NCBI GenBank assembly: GCA_963971535.1
Contig: OZ020591.1
Coordinates: 10,751,336-10,815,335, forward strand
Direction: 5' to 3'
Length of the DNA stretch: 64,000 nucleotides
Source: Notolepis coatsorum
Taxonomy: Eukaryota > Chordata > Actinopteri > Aulopiformes > Paralepididae
Made by a program: the position numbers and the translations under genes. The notes under the pieces were generated by a model. It saw nothing but the letters and a program-made list of their open reading frames with translations. It was not told the origin of the DNA and did no database searches. Below, in pieces: positions 1 through 9,900 of this stretch (positions within the stretch are counted from its first letter, which is position 1; the number at the start of each line of letters is the position of its first letter).

Positions 1-1938
1 TCAAGGATAGCCCCCCGCAAGCAACAATCGATCCCGCGTCTAGAGCTCTGCGCAGCTCTGGTAGGCGCGCAACTCGCCACGTTAATCCAACGTGAACTCA
101 CCATCCCGGTGCAAAGAACAATCTTGTGGTCAGACTCCATGACCGTACTCACATGGATCCAGTCCGATTCTTGTAGATACAAGGTCTTCGTGGGAGTCAG
201 AATCACAGAGATTCAAGACCTGGTAGGATCAGCGTGCTGGAGGTACGTGGACACGAAACAGAACCCAGCCGATGTCATCACACGGGGGATGTCCCTAGAT
301 GACCTCACACGTCACAATATCTACAGTGACGGTCCTGAGTTCCTCAAGCTCCCGGAGGAAGAGTGGCCTACCCCCACCCCTCGGGAGGCTAGTCAAGAGG
401 AGGCAGAGATCAAGAAATCTATGTTCTGTGGGTTGACGCACATCCCAGTCCCCACTGACCCTAACATAGACGACTGCCTCACCTTTGAGAGTGCGCAGCT
501 AAAAACATTCCTGTGGCACCACCCTGAGGTTCCCCCCACTACCGACATTGACGCATCGAACTACGCAGAGGCAGAACTCCTTCTGCTACAGCGAGCCCAA
601 AGAGACTCGTTCCCCGACGAGCTAGACTGCCTGCAGGGAATAAAGCCAATCCCGTCAGACAGCAGACTGCTCCACTTGGCCCCCGAGCGCGACACCCATG
701 GCCTCATCAGGGTGGGTGGTCGTCTGAGACGGGCCCCGGACTTAACGGATGACGTCAAGTTTCCTATAGTCCTCAACAGCCGACACAAGGTCACTGAGCT
801 CATCATAAAGAAATACGACGAGGATGTGCACCACGCTGGGGCAGAGAGAGTCTTCGCTGAGATCCGACATCGTTATTGGATACTGCAAGGAAGAGAAGCA
901 GTACGACGCTTCCAGCGGACCTGTCTAGACTGTCGCAAGTGGCGAGCACAGCCCAGTATACCCATGATGGCCGACCTGCCTCCCTGTCGCCTCCGACTCG
1001 GCGAGAAGCCCTTTCACTCCACGGGCGTGGACTGCTTCGGCCCGCTCTACGTGAAGAAAGGAAGAGGGACAGAGAAGAGGTGGGGCATTGTATTCAAGTG
1101 CATGACCACCCGAGCAGTACACATAGAACTCCTTCCGACCATGAGTACGGACTCATTCCTCATGGCCTTCCGGAGATTCACAGCGCGAAGAGGAAAACCG
1201 TCTACGTTGTTGTCTGATCACGGGACAAACTTCAAAGGCGGAGAAAGAGAGCTGAGAGAGAGCTTCCAAGCCATGGGTCCAGAACTTAAGACCCACCTCG
1301 CTCCTTATCAGATGGACTTCCAGTTTAACCCCCCGAACGCCCCTCACTTCGGGGGAACCTGGGAAAGAGAAGTACGTTCCATAAAGACAGCTCTGTACGC
1401 CGTGCTTGGGGCCCAGACCGTGGCTGAAGAAGTCCTCACGACAGTCCTCACGGAGATCGAGGGAGTATTGAACTCAAAGCCCCTCGGTTACGTCTCAAGT
1501 GATGTAGCAGATGTCGACCCAGTCACCCCCAACACTCTCTTGATGGTGCGGCTGGACCCCGCGCTTCCACAGACGGTGTACAGACCTGAAGAAGCGAACG
1601 GCCGAAGAATGTGGAGGTACAGTCAAATATTGGCTGACAAGTTTTGGAACAGTTTCCTCCTCCACTACCTACCGTCTCTCCAAACCCGTCAGAAATGGGT
1701 AAAGGACAGAGACAACTTACAAGTGGACACAGTCGTTATGATCATAGACCAGTCACTACCCCGAGCTATGTGGCCGGCCGGCCGCGTAAGCAAAGTGATC
1801 ACTGGTGCCGACGGAAAGGTCAGAGCGGCAGAAGTTATTGTCCAGGGGCGGACCTACACCCGACCCGTGGCGAGGCTGATAGAGTTGCCGAGGCTCCCTG
1901 ACTCCCCTGATGACGATCATGACCCACTGACTTTGTAG
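1..1938 (+). pseudogene. pol: BEL/Pao retrotransposon pol, C-terminal part (RNase H end, integrase, DUF5641-like tail)
   Basis: The frame is open from base 1 and ends at TAG 1936-1938, so the window cuts the gene on its 5' side. The first residues match the RNase H end of the second BEL copy in this window (minus strand, near 52400), with the short motif ILWSDS near 120-137. The zinc-binding half of integrase lies near 860-950, ending in CLDCRKW. The integrase catalytic acids are visible as VDCFGPL (about 1030), SDHGTNF (about 1216) and WEREVRS (about 1363). An LNSKPLGYVSSD block (about 1470-1500) is typical of the BEL/Pao C-terminus. The product inserts element cDNA into chromosomes. No stop or frameshift interrupts the visible part. 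It differs from the second copy by many substitutions, so the two are not recent duplicates. Typed as pseudogene because only a fragment is present. Confidence 0.9.
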
Positions 1939-2012
1939 ATTGCCCTACTCCCCACAACAGACATTGAGCAGTTGACTGGACTATTAATCTGTCTCCTTTA
2001 ACTAATTATGAG

Positions 2013-2032
2013 CGGACTAATTAGGAGGCGGC
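2013..2032 (+). promoter_or_regulatory. Polypurine tract upstream of BEL 3' LTR
   Basis: A purine-rich stretch (GGAGGCGGC at its end) directly precedes the LTR start TGTTGTGAAG at 2033. This is where plus-strand DNA synthesis is primed in LTR retrotransposons. The matching position in the second BEL copy is also G-rich. Confidence 0.6.
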
Positions 2033-3332
2033 TGTTGTGAAGGGCCAGATTAAACTGAGAATCTACCTTTATTGTTTGATATACTTTGTATATTATTTAT
2101 ATATATACACGGAATATCCCTTTACCTGCGTTCAAACCAGAGTAATATTCGCTCTCCTTATTGGACAGCGCCCCCAGGCGCCAGCGCGCAGGCCCCCAAC
2201 GGCAGGTTCAAAGACAAGTTCAGGCATGTCAGGACATGCCCGGAGACAGCGTATTGATACCAGACAAAGACTGCGGTTTGGGACTAGATATTCACTTAAG
2301 TATATATACAGCGCAAGGTGCGCACGGCAGTACCTTACCCCACCTTCACCCCGAGTCAACGTGCAGTGAAGTGAGCAACCTTGCGTCTAACAGAGCGTTG
2401 AGAACCACGTGCGAATAGAATAGTAAAGTGTCAGAGTTTAATGCAGTAACGTCGAGTTCGACCTAATCTAATGTGAAGTAAATAGTCGTTCATTTATTGT
2501 ATATCGTGCGGCCACAGTTCATTCGTGTGTAGCATTACCCAGCGGTTCGTCGTGTCTTTAGCTAGTGTACTTAGCCAGGGTGTGTGGCCTAAATACGTCG
2601 CCCACACCCGAGGAGTCCTAGGCGGAGAACCGTTGGACATGTACACAGGAGAATCGGCGTCGGCGATTGCAGAACCATTACTGGTTGGATTATATTGATT
2701 TGGAACGTGGTACCCGGAGAAGAGCATCGTTGATTTCCACTATCGTTTGGGATTCAACCTCGTGAGGATTACAACTCGGGCTGGCCTCGTGGACGGAGGC
2801 TGGCTAACTGTCATCAATGCTATCGAGCATTTGGATTACAATTATTGCTTTGCTGCTGATCAAGGGAGTTTACAAGGACCGACTCCTGTACCTGGAGTCT
2901 CTTTATTCCTCATTGAATCAGACGGAGCACCCGAACATTCTTCTACCCTCCAGGCCTTACACCCCCGGAGGGAACCCATTGTCTCCAGGCGGTACCAGTG
3001 TTGCCCTATATAGTTGCTACTATACGACAGGTGGTGTCAACTTAGACCCATCGTAGGATTCCTGCTATTCTTAGTGACTCATGCTATTGACTGACTTTAC
3101 GCATATTCTTCGCCATACAAGCGCGACCCTAATTCTCATTCTGTAACCTAATGTTGCATAATAATAATAAATTACCCTCAAATACTATTTCTTTGTCAAT
3201 GCCGTGTTCTTGTGGGTGTTCACCATCTATATTTGATGTACTGTCTGGCCAGTAATTAAAGTACATAACTAGCAGTGGTTTAATCTATCACAATCTTTAA
3301 TACAGTCAGGGTTTTGTAACCCCTCAGTTACA
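2033..3332 (+). repeat. BEL/Pao 3' LTR (1.3 kb)
   Basis: It starts TGTTGTGAAGGGCCAG and ends CCCCTCAGTTACA, as do the LTRs of the minus-strand BEL copy at 48501-58586. The middle is largely unlike that copy, so this is a different subfamily. A TATA-like GTATATATAC lies near 2299 and AATAAA at 3166-3171. The five bases after the end are cagag (3333-3337), a possible target duplication whose partner lies outside the window. The LTR abuts an open exon of the unnamed gene that follows. Confidence 0.8.
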
Positions 3333-3337
3333 CAGAG

Positions 3338-3605
3338 GTTAGGCACTTCCTCACATCTGTGGCAGCAGACCAGATATCAAGGACAGAGAGTGGTGTCTAC
3401 ATCCCAACTGGCCTCACTGGAGTCTCTGAACACGGAATTGTTGATGCAGCCATCGACAACTTTGATCAAAATGAGGACACTCTCGATGGGAAGCATACAA
3501 CCCATGCTATGGCTTCTGTTGTGTACCGAAGAGGCCATGTCTCCACAGCAGATAAATGCCTGGCATGGGTCCCAGAGAGGTCTATCACCACCTTAAACTT
3601 CACAG
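3338..3605 (+). pseudogene. Exon of an unnamed multi-domain gene (FEN1/XPG-like nuclease candidate), upstream piece
   Basis: The frame is open from the LTR edge to a GT at 3606-3607. It encodes VAADQISRTESGVYIPTGLT and, further on, the block DAAIDNFDQNEDTLDGK. From memory, related DNxDxN blocks occur in large families of uncharacterised metazoan proteins; this was not searched. The candidate intron 3606-3790 has GT at its start and TTGATTACAG at its end. The phases on the two sides differ by one base, so either an indel is present or the real splice sites differ. The 5' part of the gene is missing because the BEL LTR begins immediately upstream. Confidence 0.55.
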
Positions 3606-4753
3606 GTACATTTTGTGTATTTCTTTTTTGATGTGAAATCTGTTTATGTTATGTATTTGCTCAGTCACATGAAATACAAAAAAATTGTGGGGGGGGGGGG
3701 GGGTCAGTATAAATGTATTTAGAGTATTCTGATTTGATATTCAATGCATATGATCACAAGCTTATCTTCTCATTTCAATTTTGATTACAGATACATCAAA
3801 TCTCCAAAGCGGCCAGAACCACCTGAACTTCCCAAACCGGAGATACTGCACACAAACACAGCAGTCTATAAAGCAGCTGAAGATAGAGATCTGGTATGGA
3901 AGCTGGCCCGAAACATAAGTGAGAATCGGCAGCATGTCCCTGCATGGTCTGCATTCAATGCCTTCACATCAGACACTGCTTGTCCAGTAGCCAGTGTACT
4001 CTACATGCCTTTCATAAGAGAATCACCCACAGAATTGTCCACCATCTACACATCTATGATACGACTTGTACAGCTTGCTGCAGAACTGGGACAACACCAT
4101 ATTCTTGTGACTGCAGACCTAGCTATTTATAGTAAAGCGCAACAGATCTTGTGGAGCAAACCACCACCCTTACAAGGAAAGATCACAATGAGACTGGGAG
4201 GTATGCATATCATGATGGCTTACCTTGCAAGCATCGGAAAGCTCTATGGTGATGGCGGACTCTTTGACATACTAACTGAGTCAGATGTGTATGCAGAGGG
4301 AACAGCTCGACAATTGCTTCAAGGGAAACATCTGGCAAGAGGAGTAAGGAGCATAAAGCTAGCCTCTGAGGCCCTGTTCCGGCTCTTCTGGAAAGCCATG
4401 CAATCATGGCTTGAAAAGCAAGGCCAATGTGCAATGACTGGAGCACAAGAGCAACTCCTACGACATGTACAGCATGCATTTCATGATAATGACAAGGCCA
4501 CTGCTCAACAGCTCATCGGTGAGGTGGAGACTGAACTTCCTGAGATCCAGAACAGTATCCAGATGTTCACAAATGAGGGAGTTAAGCAATCAGCAACTTT
4601 TGGATACTGGTTAACGTTCCTAAAGGGTGCTGATCTGTTGCTAAGGATGCTTCGTTCAGAGCGTGAAGCTGACTTTCAACTTCACCTGAATTGCATGTGT
4701 GAAGTTATGCCTTGGTTCAGAGCTGCTGGAAGGACCAATTATGCCAAGTACAT

Positions 4754-4755
4754 GG
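4754..4755 (+). other. One-base frameshift in the unnamed gene
   Basis: The upstream frame reaches a stop at about 4785. Dropping one G of the GG at 4754-4755 would join it smoothly to the downstream frame (reading PVYVAEMKALE). Both flanking segments look equally well kept, so a single inserted base is the simplest explanation. A sequencing or assembly error is also possible. Confidence 0.6.
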
Positions 4756-5932
4756 CCCGTCTATGTTGCCGAAATGAAAGCCCTTGAACATGAACAACCA
4801 GAAGCATACACATTCATGCAACAAGGTGGATTTGTTGTTCGCCGGTCGGAGGATCGAAACTTCAACTGTGTTGCTACTGATCAGGCACTGGAGCAAACCA
4901 TCAACCGAGAAGGCAAGAGTCAGGGTGGAGTTGTTGGCTTCACATTACGAAAGGGAGCTCTCACAAGATGGTTGATGACAAGACATGTGACCACAGCATA
5001 TGTGGATGCCATGAAAGAGCTTTGTGACACTGATGCAAAGTGCCCGAAAGCACACCAGGAGCATGGAGCATCTAGGATGGACAGAGATGAGAGAGACATA
5101 CAGAAGATAATGGAAGCAGTGGAGCAGAAACAGAACCCGTTTGATCTCGATAGCATTCCTGAGGAACTGATCAACATTGCAAGTGGTCAGGTTGCATCTG
5201 AGAATGTTGCAAAAGAGCTCTCAAGCTTCCTCCAAGACGGTGCAGAGCAGAATGCCATCTTTATTGAACAATGCCTGGAAAAATCCAAAAGAACTAAGAG
5301 CTTCTGGGAGCCAGAGAAAAGAAAACAGTGTGCAACCTTCAAAGACATGAAAACATCAGTTGGAGTCAGTGTACTCAGAAAGGTTCACATGGACTCAGAT
5401 GTGCTCTTTCGAAGGTTACTTGCTGTCTCCAAGCAAAGAGAGGTGTCCATGGAGACTGTGATGTCTCATGAACTCGCTGCTGTCCCCCCCTCTTTGTTTT
5501 ATGATGATGGAAGCATGAGGAAGACAACAAAAGCTGACCTTGCTAAGAAACTGGAGTCTGTAGTTGAAGAGATACAGCAGCTGCCTAATGTTGCAGAACC
5601 ATCAGCATACATCATAGATGGCATGGCTCTTCTACAGAGTCTCCATGACTCAGGCTTTCAGACATACAATGATCTGGGTGAGTGTGTCTGGAAAAGGATC
5701 GCAACAATAATGGGAAAGGAAGGCATCAACTGCGTTGTTATAGTGTTTGACAGATATGACCATCAACACTCAATGAAAGACCTTGAAAGGCAAAGAAGAG
5801 GCACCATCCAAACCAGCAGACCAACACATATTATCACAGGACAATCACGTGTTCCTAACTACAGGAAATACCTGAGGATCAGTGGGAACAATGCTGCTCT
5901 ATGTAGCTTTGTCAGCAACTACATAACCAATA

Positions 5933-5937
5933 CAGGG
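5933..5937. other. Target site duplication, left (caggg)
   Basis: caggg directly precedes TGTTACG at 5938 and recurs at 12713-12717. Removing the element plus one copy restores a continuous reading frame of the host gene. Confidence 0.9.
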
Positions 5938-6678
5938 TGTTACGACCCCTGTGAGTCTAAGGGTAAAGGGCTGTAACATAACAGTTGGTTGACAGAAAAG
6001 ATGGACCACGTTTGTAAACAACAATGATATTTATTGGTAAATGCAAAGGAAGCACATGTAGCTCAGGGGTGAGCCCAGGCCAAAACAACAAACAAACACC
6101 ACTATACTCCAAATAAACACAATCTAATCTATGGTAAAAGAGATTACATTACCTAAACTACTCTTACCTAACCAAAACAGGAGAAAACAATGTCCAAAGG
6201 AAATGGCAGCTCACCCCATCTGTGCTTCCTGAGAAAGAGAGAAAAACACATTAATTATACAGAAACAAAAGCAGAATATATACAAAAACAAACTATAACT
6301 TAACAATGCTCTCTCTGTGGCCATACACACACAAGGAAATTACTACCAAGCCAAAAGGCCAATAAACAAGATGCGATACTGTCAAAGTTACAGGTTTACC
6401 AAAATCACAACATGCCTAGCCTCATGCCAGAGAGAGAGAAAGACTGAAGGGAGAAAGCCATGTTTTAACAGGTGTGGGGTGATCCATGATTGGGGGGTGT
6501 GGATTGAGTGTTAGAGTCTGGAAAGCCAACCACCAATCACTGCTGTGTTGCAATAATGGAAGGATTGGCCTGGCAGGGACCAATGGGGAAGGGAACAATG
6601 GCTGGAGGGAGGAAACAAAATGGAGAACACACACACATGGAGACACACACTGGGGAATATATACATTGGGATGTAACA
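5938..6678 (-). repeat. Gmr1-like Gypsy 3' LTR
   Basis: 741 bp, apparently identical to 11972-12712. On the minus strand AATAAA (plus 6030-6035) is a polyadenylation signal. A G-run at 6679-6684 (minus strand) is the polypurine tract next to the LTR start. Confidence 0.9.
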
Positions 6679-6935
6679 CCCCCATACATAAGACAAAAAA
6701 CATGCCTACATAAACTACCAACTAAACATGTTTTTTTTTTCTTTTTTAACAACGAGATAACATCCCCGAGGTAACATGCACTCCAAAACAAAGAACTATG
6801 AAAAAACTAGCAGCAACATAAAACGAGTCCACAGCAACATAGACCGAGTAGACAGAAAAAATAGATCAAGTCGACAGCAATATACAGTAGAACGAGTCGA
6901 CAGCAACAGACAACGAGTCGACAGCAACAGAGATT
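6679..6935 (-). repeat. 3' untranslated stretch with degenerate 18-bp direct repeats
   Basis: Between the stop of gag-pol and the 3' LTR there is a T/A homopolymer tract (about 6729-6746). After it come several degenerate copies of a unit containing ACGAGTCGACAGCAACAG (about 6815-6935). There is no coding evidence. The role is unknown; the repeats may be replication slippage. Confidence 0.6.
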
Positions 6936-9900
6936 TCAACTACGAGACAGAGCATCCGCCAACACATTATCAGACCCCTTCTTATGCTTTATGCTGAGGT
7001 TATAATTTTGCACTATGAGCGCCCAACGCATGAGGCGCTGATTGTGGTTGTACATCCGCGACAGAAAAACCAATGGGTTGTGGTCGGTGTATACTACCAC
7101 TGGTAATACGCTCGAACCGACATACACCTCAAAATGTTGCAACGCATACAACATAGCCAAAGTCTCCTTTTCAATAGTGGAATAGTTTAGTTGATGTTTG
7201 TTAAATTTCCGGGAGAAATAACAAACCGGGTGACTGACACCATCGTGATCTTCCTGTAATAACACCCCTCCAGCTCCCACCCCGCTGGCATCCACCTCCA
7301 GCTGGAACGGCAGGGAGAAATCTGGAGCAGAGAGAACAGGGGAACTGCATAAGAGAGCTTTAACACTATCAAATGCATTTTGACAATCAGCTGTCCAAAT
7401 GAATGGTTTGGACGGGCTACACAGGCTAGTGAGAGAAGTGACGACAGAAGAAAAGTTCCGGCAAAAACCACGGTAATACCCAGCCATCCCAAGGAATCTA
7501 CGCAATTCCCGCCTAGTAGTAGGCACTGGAAAAGTTGTGATTGCAGATATTTTTGCATCCACCGGACGCACTTGGCCTTGTCCTACCTGCTTACCAAGAT
7601 AGGTAACCGTAGCCTTGCCGAACTCACACTTGGCAAGGTTAAGGGTCAGGGAGGCTCCAGCTAAGCGGTCAAAGACAGTTTGCAAGGTTGTCATGTGGTC
7701 ACGCCAGTTGGTCGAATAGACAACCAGGTCATCGAGATAGGCATTACAATTTGGAACACCAGCCAGGACTAGGGTCACCAGTCGCTGGAAAGTGGCCGGG
7801 GCATTACGCATTCCAAAAGGCATTACAGTATATTGCAAAAAATTGTCAGGAGTAACAAACGCAGAGATTTCCGAGGCACGGGGGGTCAAAGGGACCTGCC
7901 AGTAACCCTTTAACAAATCTAGTTTGCTAACATAGGTGGCAGATCCAAGGTTGTCAATACAATCTTCCATGCGGGGCAGTGGGAAGGAATCAGGCACGGT
8001 GACAGCATTTACCTTTCGGAAATCAGTACAAAATCTAGGAGTTCCATCCGATTTGGGAGCTAACAAGCAAGGTGAACTCCAGGGACTGCAACTTGGCTTG
8101 GCTAAACCATGTTTTAACAAATAGTCAACCTCCTGTTGCATCATGGCCCTCTTGGTGATGTTAACACGGTATGCATGTTGCTTGATAGGCACAGCATTGT
8201 TAACTTTAATATCATGGGCCAATACAGAAGTACAGGAGGGAACATCACCAAACAGAGCCATGTAGGCCTGAATCAAATTTGTGATGTCCTCTCGCTGCTC
8301 CTCAGGTAAGTGTGCTAAGTGAGTGGGCAGGTTCAATAACATCTCAGTGTTGGACAATCTAGCACCCTGAGGGGCTGCATTGCGCAACTCCAAGCCATCT
8401 ACGTCCTCACCACTAACGTCAGGAGAGTCCGGAACTATTGGAGTTGAGGCAACAGCAGAGACGGCCAGTCCGGCTGTCTGGTCTGAGGTCTTCACCTGCA
8501 CACTATCTCTGGAAAAATATGGTTTAAGCATATTGATGTGGCAAACACGAGAGTGACGTTTACGATCAGGGGTGCGAACCACATAATCTGTATCACTTAT
8601 CTTCTTGTCTATTGCATACGGTCCGGAAAAACGAGCGGAAAGAGCAGAACCAAGGATAGGTAACAGGACTAGAACCTTATCACCTGGCTGGAAAGATCGA
8701 GAAACAGCTTTCTCGTCATAGTGCCGTTTCATAGTTCTCTGGGAAGAAGAGAGCGCTTCTTTTGCGAGAGAGCACGCCTGATGCAGTCGCTCTCGAAACT
8801 GGCTAACAAAATCTAGCACATTAGTGGGTGTGCTGGCACCCTTTGACATGAACCGTTCTTTAAGAACTTTCAGAGGCCCTCTAACAGTGTGCCCAAAAAC
8901 GAGCTCAGCAGGACCGAAACCAAGAGACTCCTGTATGGTCTCTCGCGCAGCAAATAGAACAAGGGGGACACCCTCATCCCAATCTTTCTCTGTGTCTAAG
9001 CAATATTTACGCAGCATGGACTTTAAGGTCTGATGCCAACGTTCTAGAGCCCCCTGAGTTTCAGGGTGGTAGGCACTGGACACTATATGTCGGATACCCA
9101 GGGACTGTAACACTTGCTCAAATAACCTAGACAGGAAGTTGGTGCCTTGGTCCGTTTGTACTACCTTAGGCAGTCCAAACGTGGAGAAGAACTTCGTCAA
9201 AGCCTTAATTATTACAGGCGCCGTAATTCTGCGAAGAGGGATAGCCTCAGGGAAACGGGTGGCGGTACACATTATTGTCAACAAAAACTGATTGCCGGCT
9301 TTGGTCCTTGGCAACGGACCAACACAGTCAACTATGACATGTTCAAATGGTTCACCGACCGCTGGTATAGGACAGAGGGGAGCAGGTGGAATTACCTGGT
9401 TTGGCTTTCCGGTGATCTGACAAGTACTACAGGTACGACAGTACTGTGCTACATCGGACTTCAAACCGGGCCAAAAGAAATGTTGAAGTATTCTGTTGTA
9501 TGTTTTAGTGACTCCCAAGTGTCCAGACCAAGGGTGGTCATGGGCCAAGAACAGTACATGCTGATGATAAACTGCAGGGACAACAATCTGATAAACAGTG
9601 CTCCAGTCTGGTACCTGATCTGGTAGCCCTATCTCCGATTGTGCATGCTCTGCCAGTCTAGTACCATGGGACCTCCATGTACGCATCAAAACTCCTTCAT
9701 CCACAAAATAAGAATGCAACTCTCTCCTCTGTTCTGTTTCAAGAGAAGAGAAACATTTTGCAAGAGAAGGGTCAGCCTTCTGGGCAGTAATTAGCATTTC
9801 ACGAGTAACGGGTAACTTCAATGCGTCGGAACTAGTTACAGTTGTCTGTGGGGGTACCTTACTATGAGTCGGTGGTTTGTCAGCGGTATCAGAAGTTGGA

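Larger units (their letters stand above)
3791..5937 (+). pseudogene. Unnamed gene, central part: first half of a FEN1/XPG-like nuclease candidate, with frameshift
   Basis: The reading starts after TTACAG at 3790 in one frame and switches at 4754/4755 to another, where it stays open to the Gypsy insertion at 5938. It has no recognised domain before residue-level features near 5580-5760. There, AYIIDGMALLQSL and VIVFDRYDHQHSM look like the first beta-strands and acidic residues of a PIN/FEN1 nuclease fold. A Lys/Arg-rich block follows. Upstream helical stretches include PPPLQGKITMRLGGMHIM near 4160-4215. The AT-rich, animal-like codon use differs from the GC-rich BEL pol to the left. The 3' half continues after the insertion at 12713. 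I cannot name the protein. It may be a host gene or cargo of a large DNA transposon. The frameshift and insertion argue that this copy is no longer functional. Confidence 0.65.

Noticed and set aside
3333-3337. cagag beside both BEL elements as evidence of one shared target or of recombination between copies
   Set aside because: Read in element orientation the flanks are cagag and ctctg, so the match is probably chance; the left partner of the first copy is outside the window.
4699-4760. Separate gene starting at Met 4699
   Set aside because: The first 18 codons overlap the upstream frame. The downstream frame is better explained as the same gene after a one-base frameshift.
6317-6514. 65-residue frame, identical copy at 12351-12548
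   Set aside because: LTR sequence of the Gmr1-like Gypsy duplicated at both ends; no domain.
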